From: a bacterium
GTDB taxonomy: Bacteria; Patescibacteriota; Minisyncoccia; 1-14-0-10-42-19
Length of the DNA stretch: 34,017 bases
Direction: 5' to 3'
Assembly: GCA_030690215.1 (NCBI GenBank)
Contig: JAUYHD010000015.1
Coordinates: 1-34,017 of the forward strand
Below are positions 21,046 to 28,526 of this stretch, in pieces. The notes below the pieces were generated by a model. It worked only from the letters and a program-made list of their open reading frames with translations, did not search any database and was not told the DNA's origin. Made by a program: the position numbers and the translations under genes. The number at the start of each line of letters is the position of its first letter. Position 1 is the first letter of the stretch.

Positions 21046-22044
21046 ATGGAAAATAGCTCACCTTCATCTATTTTTGATTCGTTGAATATCAGAAAAACAT
21101 GCGACAGATATCGTGTGGGGTTATGGCAATGCCCCCAGTTTTTGTTCATCATCATGGGCTTTGTTATTATCGCGGCGATTATTTTTACCAACTTGACCGC
21201 GCGTCTGTATACGGAGCCGGAGGTTGCAGCACTCATTGTGCTTGTGGTGACAGCTCTTTTATTTACCGTGGGTACGGTATTGGTCCGCGCGTTTGAAGAA
21301 GTCGCCGAAACGTCCGTTGCGAAATCAGAATTTATCAGTGTCGTGTCGCATGAAATGCGCAACCCCCTATCAACAATCAAATGGCAGTTGAATCTTCTTG
21401 AAAAAACATCGGAGGAAATAGCAAATGCGGAATTAACAGAAAGTCTTGCGACCATTCAGGACCAAAATACAAAGGCGATCCGTTTGGTAAATGAGCTTAT
21501 TGAAGTATACCGTATTGAAGATAACAAGGTGGTGCTCGCCCCTGCCCCTTTTTCTCTTTCTGCTCTGACAGAAAAAACGATGAATGATTTTGAGCACTTT
21601 GCGAAAGCTCTCAACATTACCATGTCTCTCATGGCGGCATCCGACCTTCCGCTCGTGTTCGCAGACAGAAAGAAGATCGAAGTTGCTATGGGTCATTTGA
21701 TTGATAACGCAATCCAATATAGCGAAGAGGGGGGTGAAATTATGATTACAATTCAGCAGAAAAAGCCGTTTGTTGTTTGGACTATAAGTGACCAGGGGGT
21801 TGGTATTCCGAAAGAGGAATTGGAATTGGTGTTCGGGAAATTTTTCCGCGCGCACAATAAATTGCGCTACCACACAAGCGGTTTGGGGTTAGGATTGTAT
21901 CTTGTGCGTTCGCTTATTTCATTGTCGGGGGGGCAAATCCGAGTGCAGTCGCAGGAAGGCAAGGGCACTACGATTTGGTTTTCACTCCCGGTAAGCCCAT
22001 TAGGTGAAGCAGACGCGTCTCGCGAACCATTAGTTGGCATATAA
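21046..22044 (+). CDS. Membrane sensor histidine kinase
   Basis: A 332-residue kinase. Two helices (about 26-48, FLFIIMGFVIIAAIIFTNL; about 56-80, VAALIVLVVTALLFTVGTVL) are separated by only a few residues, so there is almost no external sensor; it may sense the membrane. The HisKA domain has the phosphoacceptor His102 (FISVVSHEMRNPLSTIK). The ATPase domain shows the N box (HLIDNAIQYS), G1 (DQGVGIP), the F box (FGKFFRA) and G2 (SGLGLGLYLVRSLI). The stop codon is 2 bp before the receiver gene and the chain continues into pilB, so it most likely controls pilus assembly or activity. No DNA-binding response regulator is nearby. Confidence 0.93.
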   Translation: MENSSPSSIFDSLNIRKTCDRYRVGLWQCPQFLFIIMGFVIIAAIIFTNLTARLYTEPEVAALIVLVVTALLFTVGTVLVRAFEEVAETSVAKSEFISVVSHEMRNPLSTIKWQLNLLEKTSEEIANAELTESLATIQDQNTKAIRLVNELIEVYRIEDNKVVLAPAPFSLSALTEKTMNDFEHFAKALNITMSLMAASDLPLVFADRKKIEVAMGHLIDNAIQYSEEGGEIMITIQQKKPFVVWTISDQGVGIPKEELELVFGKFFRAHNKLRYHTSGLGLGLYLVRSLISLSGGQIRVQSQEGKGTTIWFSLPVSPLGEADASREPLVGI

Positions 22045-22046
22045 AT

Positions 22047-22439
22047 ATGAAGCATAAAATTCTTATTATTGAAGACGATACGGTGTTTCAAAAAGTCCTC
22101 TCGCAGGCTCTTGAGGATGCCGGGTTTGAAACGGCGGTCGCATCCGACGGCGAGGCAGGTATTCGGCTTGCAGATAAAGAGATGCCGAATCTTATCGTGC
22201 TTGACGTCATTCTTCCGAAAAAAGACGGATTTACGGTTATGGAATATCTTTCTCGGTCTCCGAAGCTTTCATCTATCCCTGTTGTGGTGATTACGAATCT
22301 TGAGGGGTCTCATGATGTGGAACGGATGATGACGCTGGGGGCGAAAGGATTCTTAATCAAAGTAAATTATTCTATGGAAGAAATTGTTGCTGCGATTAAG
22401 AACATCATGAATACGTATGAAGTCAAAAAGCAAAAATGA
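22047..22439 (+). CDS. Stand-alone CheY-like response receiver
   Basis: A 130-residue receiver domain with no output domain. Conserved residues are all present: acidic pocket Glu9/Asp10/Asp11, phosphoacceptor Asp53 (VLDVILPKKDG), Thr83 (VITN) and Lys105 (FLIKVN). It starts 2 bp after the kinase and its stop overlaps the pilB start (ATGA at 22436-22439), so the three are translated as a coupled set. Lacking a DNA-binding domain, it presumably works by protein contact, with PilB as the obvious candidate; this is inference from coupling. CheY-like proteins in twitching systems (PilG/PilH) act in a comparable way. Confidence 0.93.
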   Translation: MKHKILIIEDDTVFQKVLSQALEDAGFETAVASDGEAGIRLADKEMPNLIVLDVILPKKDGFTVMEYLSRSPKLSSIPVVVITNLEGSHDVERMMTLGAKGFLIKVNYSMEEIVAAIKNIMNTYEVKKQK

Positions 22440-24190
22440 TCATAGAATCAAAACGTCTCAAATTATTTCTCTTAGACTCGGATCTTGTTTCTCCGAAAGA
22501 TATTGAAGTAGCTGAGAAGGAAGCGGAAAAAACAAAAACACCGCTTGGTGATGTGCTGGTAACGCAGGGGAAGATATCCGAAAGCGACCTTATTCGTCTT
22601 GAGGCCTATATTTTGGGGATCCCATTTGTGGATTTGGGACAGGAACATATTGACCCCGATGTATTGCGCGTTATTCCGGAGCCCATTGCGCGCAAGCACA
22701 ATATTATTGCGTATCGCAAGCGCGGAGATGTGCTTGAAGTGGCGATGCTTGACCCCGAAGATTTGGAAACGGTTGAGTTTATCAAGAAAAAATCAAATTT
22801 AAAAATTGCCCCGCGCTTTACAAGCAGAGAAGGGATTAAAGGCGCGCTTTCGCAATACCAAAAAAGCCTGAAAGCAGAATTTGGCGACATCATTAAAGAG
22901 GATGTTGCGAGCATTAGCTTGGGATCGTCTGGCGGGAAAGGAGAAGAGCAATCGCAAGAAGATTTAGAAAAACTCGCCGAAGATTTGCCGGTTGTTCGTA
23001 TTGTGGAGACGCTTTTAAAACATGCAATTGTGCAGAAAGCATCAGACATCCATATTGAGCCGTTAGAAAATGAAGTCATTGTGCGCTATCGTATTGACGG
23101 CATTTTGCATGATGCAATGGTGTTGCCTCGCCAAATTGCCCCCGGTATTATTGCGCGTATTAAGGTGCTTTCAAATCTCAAGCTTGATGAACATCGCCTG
23201 CCGCAAGACGGACGATTTAAAACGGAAACACAGGACGAAAAAATTTCTTTCCGTGTTTCCATTCTCCCGATATACGGAGGCGAGAAAGCGGTGCTTCGTA
23301 TTCTGCACGAAGGTTCTCAAGGGTTTACGCTTGAGGTGCTCGGGTTTCATGACGATCAGCTTGATTTAATCCAAAAAGCAATCAAGCGTCCTACGGGGAT
23401 GATACTCGCAACCGGCCCTACGGGATCCGGCAAAACGACGACGCTCTATACGGTTCTTGATATTTTAAATACACCCGAAGTAAATATTTCAACCATTGAA
23501 GACCCGATTGAATATCGTATGCCTCGCATTAACCAAAGCCAAGTGCGTCCGGATATCGGTTACACGTTTGCGAATGGCCTTCGTTCGCTTTTGCGTCAAG
23601 ATCCGGACATTATTATGGTCGGAGAAATTCGCGACGCAGAAACGGCAGCCCTCGCGGTAAACGCGGCACTCACCGGGCACTTAGTGCTTTCAACGTTGCA
23701 TACAAATTCTGCGGCGGGGGCTCTCCCGCGTCTTATTGAGATGGGCGTTGAGCCGTTCTTGATTGCTTCTACGGTGAACGTTATTGTCGCACAGCGTTTG
23801 GTGCGCCAGCTTTGCAAAAGCAAAAAACAGTACGCGCTGAGCGAAAAAGATGTTAAAGAATTCGGGCAAGAAGTTGACCCCGCGCGCATTCTTGAGGTAA
23901 TTAAACGGTACAAAGCGGCAAAAGAGAAAGCGATGTGGAAAGATGTTTTTTTCGCGCATCCGGAAGCATCAAGCGAATGCGCGGATGGGTATAAGGGGCG
24001 TATCGGCATCCATGAGACGCTGTATGTAAGCGAGGCAATAAAAGAAATGATTATCCGCAGCGCCTCTTCCGATGAAATTGCTCGGCAAGCAAAAAAAGAA
24101 GGCATGGTAACAATGTTTGAAGATGGCATCGCAAAGGCCGCTCAAGGTCTTACGTCTGTTGAGGAGGTGTTGCGTGTGTCGTCTGAGTAA
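22436..24190 (+). CDS. pilB: Type IV pilus assembly ATPase PilB (GspE family)
   Basis: A 584-residue hexameric motor for pilus extension. The N-terminal MshEN/T2SSE_N domain (about 10-130; GDVLVTQGKISESDLIRLEA, LGIPFVDL) is followed by the ATPase core: Walker A GPTGSGKTT (about 327-335), Asp box STIEDPIEYRM, Walker B near 392 (DPDIIMVGEIRDAETA) and His box TGHLVLSTLHTNSA. The zinc-binding region of most PilB/GspE proteins has two CxxC pairs; here only single cysteines near residues 460 (QLCKSK) and 515 (SECADGYKGR) remain, so the zinc site looks degraded. The start overlaps the receiver stop by 4 bp. The stop codon forms part of a conserved stem at 24188. Confidence 0.95.
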   Translation: MIIESKRLKLFLLDSDLVSPKDIEVAEKEAEKTKTPLGDVLVTQGKISESDLIRLEAYILGIPFVDLGQEHIDPDVLRVIPEPIARKHNIIAYRKRGDVLEVAMLDPEDLETVEFIKKKSNLKIAPRFTSREGIKGALSQYQKSLKAEFGDIIKEDVASISLGSSGGKGEEQSQEDLEKLAEDLPVVRIVETLLKHAIVQKASDIHIEPLENEVIVRYRIDGILHDAMVLPRQIAPGIIARIKVLSNLKLDEHRLPQDGRFKTETQDEKISFRVSILPIYGGEKAVLRILHEGSQGFTLEVLGFHDDQLDLIQKAIKRPTGMILATGPTGSGKTTTLYTVLDILNTPEVNISTIEDPIEYRMPRINQSQVRPDIGYTFANGLRSLLRQDPDIIMVGEIRDAETAALAVNAALTGHLVLSTLHTNSAAGALPRLIEMGVEPFLIASTVNVIVAQRLVRQLCKSKKQYALSEKDVKEFGQEVDPARILEVIKRYKAAKEKAMWKDVFFAHPEASSECADGYKGRIGIHETLYVSEAIKEMIIRSASSDEIARQAKKEGMVTMFEDGIAKAAQGLTSVEEVLRVSSE

Positions 24191-24247
24191 AGGAATTTGC
24201 TCATGAAGGCGAGCAACTGCGAAGCCTGAATGACCGCAAAACCTTTA
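24188..24247 (+). ncRNA. Conserved stem, copy B (upstream of pilC)
   Basis: Same helices as copy A: TAAAGG with CCTTTA, AA/A bulge, TTTGC with GCAAA, a CC bulge, TCAT with ATGA, a GA/GA internal loop, AGGC with GCCT, 13-nt loop. The first three bases are the pilB stop codon. Confidence 0.6.
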
Positions 24248-24289
24248 CCCCGTTAGATAGAGCTCGCAAGCTCGCTCATCTAACGGGGT
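24247..24289. repeat. Short ACCCCGTTAGAT hairpin payload
   Basis: ACCCCGTTAGAT (24247-24258) pairs perfectly with ATCTAACGGGGT (24278-24289), with an inner GAGC/GCTC stem. It occupies exactly the place of the GIY-YIG element in the nusA copy and also begins ACCC and ends GGGT. The same ACCCCGTTAG ends occur at 7821. No T-tract follows. Confidence 0.7.
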
Positions 24290-24290
24290 G

Positions 24291-24407
24291 CTCAAATTAA
24301 AACAAAATTTATTCCCCGATATCCATCAAAAAATATAATAAAGGATATCGGGATCCCGACTTCATTATTGAAATAGATTATAATATGCGTCGGGACATTA
24401 TAATTCA
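24291..24407 (+). promoter_or_regulatory. Duplicated promoter/leader module, copy B (pilC)
   Basis: About 117 bp that match 14544-14659 at roughly nine of ten positions. The -10 box TATAAT is at 24379-24384, within the CCCGAC/GTCGGG stem interval, and ATG 24426 is about 41 bp downstream. It could start a pilC transcript inside the pilus operon. Confidence 0.7.
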
Positions 24408-24425
24408 AAATTTTTATAATTTGGC

Positions 24426-25637
24426 ATGTCCACATTTACCTATCGTGCAAAAAAAATGAGCGGAGAGGAAATCTCGGGGGCGCGGGATGTTGCGTCGCGC
24501 GCGGAGCTTGCTTCGTTGTTGCGCGCGGAGGGGTATATTCTGATTTCATACAAAGAAAAAGTAAAAGTATCGCCATTCTCGTTTATGGTAGGGGGAATAC
24601 GCGGTGTCTCTGTTGTTGATAAAATGGTTTTTGCGCGCAATCTTGCCGAAATGATAGGAGCGGGAGTTTCTCTTACACGCGGCATTGAAGTGCTTGGTCG
24701 CCAGACCGCGAATAAAAAATTTAAAAAAGTCCTTTCTCGTATGGGGGATGATATTCAAAAGGGAAAACCGTTTTCGGACGCAATGGAAGCATATCCGAGC
24801 GTATTTTCGTCTTTATTTCGCTCTATGGTTCGTGCGGGTGAGGTGTCAGGAAAACTCCAGGAATCGTTAACGCTTATTGCCAACCAGCTGGAGCGAGATT
24901 ATGATCTCCGCCGCAAAGTGCGCGGGGCTTTCATGTATCCTCTTATTATCGTTGCTGTGATGATTCTCATAGGGATAGTGATGATGATATATGTCATTCC
25001 AACGCTTATCTCTACCTTTGAGGAATTAGCGATTGATCTTCCGGCAAGCACAAAACTCGTAATTGGTATAAGTAATTTTCTTGTGGGACACGGCATTCTT
25101 GCGGCAACGGGAGCGATTGTCTTTTTTGCGCTCCTCGGCGTATTTTTCCGAAGCAGCACAGGCAGGCGGGCTCTTGATATCTTTTTTTTGAATATGCCTC
25201 TTCTCTCCGGGCTTACACAAAAAATAAATTCAGCGCGTATGGCCCGAACGCTTGGGTCGCTTATTAATTCCGGGGTGAATATTATTGAGGCGCTTCAGAT
25301 AACGGGGCATGTTATCCAAAATAGTTATTTCAAACATGTCATTACGGAAGCCCAAGAAGAAATCCAAAAAGGAAATCCTATATCTGCCGCATTCATACGA
25401 AACGAACGGCTCTATCCCGTGTTGGTGGGCGAGATGATGCAGGTTGGGGAAGAAACCGGAAAACTTTCGGGCATGCTTTTCCGTGTTGCGGAATTTTATG
25501 AAGGAGAAGTTGCCGCGGAAACAAAAGATTTGTCGGTGGTTGTTGAGCCGATACTTATGGTGGTTATCGGCGCGGTTGTCGGATTTTTTGCGTTTGCCAT
25601 GATCACACCGCTTTATTCTTCATTGGGGAGTCTTTGA
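24426..25637 (+). CDS. pilC: Type IV pilus inner-membrane platform protein PilC (GspF family)
   Basis: A 403-residue platform protein that couples PilB to pilin insertion. It starts with the usual FTYRAKKMSGEEISG segment, followed by two homologous T2SSF domains: FARNLAEMIGAGVSLTRGIE (first) and NSARMARTLGSLINSGVNII (second). Each is followed by the EAY/xxG motifs (FSSLFRSMVRAGEVSGKLQE; YPVLVGEMMQVGEETGKLSG). Membrane helices lie about 170-195, 215-240 and 375-400. Length matches the family. The gene is separated from pilB by 235 bp filled by a composite repeat element with its own promoter, so expression may differ from that of pilB. It ends 3 bp before the first pilin-like gene. Confidence 0.95.
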   Translation: MSTFTYRAKKMSGEEISGARDVASRAELASLLRAEGYILISYKEKVKVSPFSFMVGGIRGVSVVDKMVFARNLAEMIGAGVSLTRGIEVLGRQTANKKFKKVLSRMGDDIQKGKPFSDAMEAYPSVFSSLFRSMVRAGEVSGKLQESLTLIANQLERDYDLRRKVRGAFMYPLIIVAVMILIGIVMMIYVIPTLISTFEELAIDLPASTKLVIGISNFLVGHGILAATGAIVFFALLGVFFRSSTGRRALDIFFLNMPLLSGLTQKINSARMARTLGSLINSGVNIIEALQITGHVIQNSYFKHVITEAQEEIQKGNPISAAFIRNERLYPVLVGEMMQVGEETGKLSGMLFRVAEFYEGEVAAETKDLSVVVEPILMVVIGAVVGFFAFAMITPLYSSLGSL

Positions 25638-25640
25638 TGT

Positions 25641-26174
25641 ATGAGCGTGTTTTTTTTACCGCAGAGACGAAATGGGTTTTCGCTTATAGAAATTCTGATT
25701 GTTATTTTCGTTATAGGTGTTCTTGCGACGATTATCTTTGCTTATGTAAGGCGCGGCAATGAGAGTACGTATACGCAACGCTCAAAAGCTGATTTGGTCA
25801 GTATTTATCAATCGCTTGAACAATATCATGAAGATTACGGCGTCTATCCCCAGGACGCAAACCGTGATATCCCTCCTGGCTTAGAAGTGTATTTGGCTCC
25901 TGGGATATGGCCCGATGCCGCCTGGCCGGGGAGTGTTTTTGATTGGGATAATTGGCCGCCGAGTGCTTTGTCCTATGATCCAAAAGAGCAGGTATATCAA
26001 ATCAGTATACGGTTTTGCCCGATAGGAGGGCCGCTTTCTGCGTGCAGGTTCCCGGATGAGTCGTGGGCAGCTAATTTTGACGTCCAAAGCGCTGTTTATT
26101 TTTGCGTCCAAGGACCATGCAGAGCGCATTCCGCGAAGCCCGTAAACCATCCCAGCTACTGTATAAATTGTTAA
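25641..26174 (+). CDS. Major-pilin-like (GspG/PilA-type) prepilin
   Basis: A 177-residue type IV pilin-like protein. A 12-residue basic leader ends in Gly with cleavage expected at G|FSLIEIL, including the conserved Glu5, followed by the hydrophobic helix (LIVIFVIGVLATIIFAYV). The next part (ADLVSIYQSLEQYHEDYGVYP) resembles the GspG-type alpha-helix and YPxD turn. The C-terminal half is Trp/Pro-rich and contains six cysteines in its last 55 residues (from RFCPIGG to CINC), so disulfide stabilisation is likely. It directly follows pilC, which suggests it is the main subunit or an abundant minor one. No prepilin peptidase is in the window. The precise role is inferred from position. Confidence 0.85.
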   Translation: MSVFFLPQRRNGFSLIEILIVIFVIGVLATIIFAYVRRGNESTYTQRSKADLVSIYQSLEQYHEDYGVYPQDANRDIPPGLEVYLAPGIWPDAAWPGSVFDWDNWPPSALSYDPKEQVYQISIRFCPIGGPLSACRFPDESWAANFDVQSAVYFCVQGPCRAHSAKPVNHPSYCINC

Positions 26175-26251
26175 TATGCTGCCGAGTAATCGCTCTTTAT
26201 CCGCCGACGCAGAAAACCATGATCGTAAGCTCATGAATGAATGCGGCACGG

Positions 26252-26277
26252 ATACCCTGAGCGAAGTCGAAGGGTAT
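26252..26277. repeat. Dispersed-type palindrome
   Basis: ATACCCT (26252-26258) and AGGGTAT (26271-26277) flank GAGCGAAGTCGA. CCCTGAGCGAAGTCGAAGGG is a palindrome I recall as widespread in environmental bacterial contigs, between genes. Confidence 0.6.
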
Positions 26278-26287
26278 ATAATATGCT

Positions 26288-26316
26288 TTGGCGGATTACA
26301 CTGCATCTTGTATAGT
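26288..26316 (+). promoter_or_regulatory. Promoter of the LamG-pilin gene
   Basis: TTGGCG (26288-26293), 17-bp spacer, TATAGT (26311-26316). The predicted start near 26323 gives a 38-nt leader to ATG 26361. This makes the minor pilin genes a separately driven group. Confidence 0.55.
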
Positions 26317-26360
26317 TTCATTTTTTCTGCTTAAAACCATTCACCGACACACATAAAAAT

Positions 26361-27476
26361 ATGAAAGGATTTACGTTAGTAGAATTTCTTGTGGTGGCGC
26401 TTATTTTGGGGCTTCTTGCGCTTGGGGTTTTTACTGCATTGCCGCGTTTGAAAAAAAATAGCGATCTTAATTCTGCCGCACAGGTTGCGGCATCATTGCT
26501 TATAGAAGCGCGCGCTCGCACCCTCTCGTCAGAGGGCGCATCCCGGTTTGGAGTTCATTTTGAGCCAAACACAATAACGTTGTTTACGGGAAGTGTTTTC
26601 AATCCGTCTGATGCGTCAAACCGCGCAGTAGCTCTTCCAATCAGCGTTGAAGTTTCTTGTATAAGTTTAGGAGGGGGCGCTTCAAGCGCAGTATTTGCGC
26701 GCCTTACCGGGGAAACCGCTCAATATGGATTCGTCAATTTTCGCCTTAGGTCCGAGACGGACGCTATACGAACAGTTGCCGTAACCGAAGCCGGCACCAT
26801 CTTTATAGATGAAGGGAGGCAGGGTCTTATCGGCTATTGGGACTTTAACGACGGATCGGGTAGTGTTGCCGGTGACCGCGGGGTGGGCGGCAACGACGGT
26901 GCTCTCACTAATATGAATACTTCAAGTGCCTGGGTTTCAGGCAAGATGTGCGGCGCTTTGGATTTTGACGGCGCAAATGATTATGTGCGTGTTCTCGGGG
27001 ATGCGTTAGACGTAGCGGACGATATGACAATTTCTCTTTGGGTGAAGCCTTCGGTGTCTTCTTCTGGTTTTCATTCCAGTTGGAATTATTTTATATGGCA
27101 TAAAGACCCGAACCAGTCCGAAACAACAAAATATGAGCTTGGCTATTATGATACGAATGGCCCTCGTTTTAAACCGTATAACCAAACCGGCACTGATTTT
27201 GATTTCAGCGCAAATCTTTTTTTTGCGGCAGACACGTGGTACCACGTCGTATATCGGCGCTTAGGCACGCTTCTTGAGATATATGTTGATGGGGCTTTGG
27301 TTGACTCCCGCAATGATTTTTCGGGCAATCTTCGTTTAACCGGGTCTGATGGCGAGGTAAGAATTGGAGGGCAGGGCGGCTCATCGGGATTTATCGGTAC
27401 TATAGACGAAGTTCGAATGTACAACCGCGCTTTAGATACCTCTGAAATCAGAAGATTGTATACTGTAGGTATATGA
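26361..27476 (+). CDS. Pseudopilin fused to a C-terminal LamG/concanavalin-like domain
   Basis: A 371-residue prepilin. The leader is only MKG, cleaved before FTLVEFLVVA (Glu5 present), followed by a hydrophobic helix and a GspH-like pseudopilin part (about 25-150; AAQVAASLLIEARARTLSSE, then beta strands). From about 157 to the end is a LamG/laminin-G-like beta sandwich: GLIGYWDFNDGSG, DFDGANDYVRV, MTISLWVKPS, WYHVVYRRLGTLLEIYVDG and FIGTIDEVRMYNRALDTSEI, which is the standard LamG_3 sequence pattern. Such domains usually bind sugars or proteins. Fused to a minor pilin they would be placed at the pilus tip, implying a built-in adhesin. The next gene overlaps it by 4 bp (ATGA). Confidence 0.88.
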   Translation: MKGFTLVEFLVVALILGLLALGVFTALPRLKKNSDLNSAAQVAASLLIEARARTLSSEGASRFGVHFEPNTITLFTGSVFNPSDASNRAVALPISVEVSCISLGGGASSAVFARLTGETAQYGFVNFRLRSETDAIRTVAVTEAGTIFIDEGRQGLIGYWDFNDGSGSVAGDRGVGGNDGALTNMNTSSAWVSGKMCGALDFDGANDYVRVLGDALDVADDMTISLWVKPSVSSSGFHSSWNYFIWHKDPNQSETTKYELGYYDTNGPRFKPYNQTGTDFDFSANLFFAADTWYHVVYRRLGTLLEIYVDGALVDSRNDFSGNLRLTGSDGEVRIGGQGGSSGFIGTIDEVRMYNRALDTSEIRRLYTVGI

Positions 27477-27970
27477 ACATTCGGCGAAAAACCAGCGCTA
27501 TGGGGTTCGGCCTTATAGAGATAGTGGTAGCTGTTTCTATTATCTCGATAACATTGTATGCGCTTATTGCAACAACGCATGCCGCATTTAAAATCGTCTC
27601 CAAAAATTCCGCACGGATCCAGGCCGAATTTTTGGCAGAAGAAGCGATTGAGGCCGTACGCAGTTTGCGGGATACAAGCTGGTCGGAAAATATTTCAACG
27701 CGCACATCGGAATTTTTATATTATCCAAAATTTTCAACAGTAACGAATGTCTGGACTTTGGAATCATTGAGCCCCGGTCTTATTGATAATATGTTTACTC
27801 AAATAGTCATATTGAGTGATGTATATAGGGATGCAAATGCGGATATAACCGCGCCCGCAACACCCGGCGCAAGTCTTGATGACGGCACAAAACTGGTGAA
27901 GGCCCGTGTTACTTGGAACGACGAACTATTGGAAATATCTACCTATATTACTAATGTGTTTGATAATTAA
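27473..27970 (+). CDS. Minor pseudopilin (PilV/GspI-like)
   Basis: A 165-residue prepilin with a 10-11-residue leader ending AMG, cleaved before FGLIEIVVAV, with Glu5 conserved and a hydrophobic stretch SIISITLYALIATTH. The helix KNSARIQAEFLAEEAIEAVRSLRDTSW contains the AEEAIEAVRxLRD pattern common to CPR and PilV/GspI-like pseudopilins. The rest is a small beta domain ending TKLVKARVTWNDELLEISTYITN. It overlaps the LamG-pilin gene by 4 bp and ends 24 bp before the next, so the three are co-expressed. Likely part of the pilus-tip priming complex by analogy with GspHIJK. Confidence 0.8.
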   Translation: MNIRRKTSAMGFGLIEIVVAVSIISITLYALIATTHAAFKIVSKNSARIQAEFLAEEAIEAVRSLRDTSWSENISTRTSEFLYYPKFSTVTNVWTLESLSPGLIDNMFTQIVILSDVYRDANADITAPATPGASLDDGTKLVKARVTWNDELLEISTYITNVFDN

Positions 27971-27994
27971 GTATGTCATACGTACGAATGTAAG

Positions 27995-28525
27995 ATGAAT
28001 TTTTTGAAGAAAAAAGCAAAACAACAAAAAGGGTTTTCATTGGTGGAAATGATAATGTATGTGGGTGTTGTCGCGGTGGTTTTTGTGGTTGTTGTAAACA
28101 TGACCTTGTCGGTAGCCTCAATATGGAACAATGCCCGAGTAAAAAGGAATATTATTACACAGGGCGGATCGGCATTAGAACGGATATTGTATGAATTGCG
28201 TTTAGCAAATTCAGTTGATGCTGCTGGCAGCGTCTTCGGAGTCTCTCCCGGGACGGTAAAGGTCAACACAATTGTAAGTCCGGATGATGCTACGCCCACG
28301 ACGCGTGAGTTTTTTGCCGATGCTTCTGCGTTGAAGTTGCGCGAAAACGGCACGGACACCTTTCTTATAACAGATGTTACTATAACCAATTTGATTTTTT
28401 ATCGTATAGAGAACGCGGATACGTCAGAGGCAGTGCGAGTCGTCCTTACCATAGAGGATGGGAACAGAACATCCAAACAAACGCAAACTTTTTATGGGGC
28501 AGCGGTTCTTAGAGGAAGTTATTAA
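27995..28525 (+). CDS. Minor pseudopilin (PilW/GspJ-like)
   Basis: A 176-residue prepilin with a basic 12-13-residue leader ending QKG, cleaved before FSLVEMIMYVGVVAVVF (Glu5 present). The following part (NIITQGGSALERILYELRLANSV) and strands with ITDVTITNLIFYRI and VVLTIED resemble the GspJ/PilW layout. The start is the only ATG near the leader and has no Shine-Dalgarno sequence. It ends 1 bp before the start of the PilX-like gene. By order and size it is the fourth pilin-like protein of the cluster. Confidence 0.8.
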   Translation: MNFLKKKAKQQKGFSLVEMIMYVGVVAVVFVVVVNMTLSVASIWNNARVKRNIITQGGSALERILYELRLANSVDAAGSVFGVSPGTVKVNTIVSPDDATPTTREFFADASALKLRENGTDTFLITDVTITNLIFYRIENADTSEAVRVVLTIEDGNRTSKQTQTFYGAAVLRGSY

Positions 28526-28526
28526 T

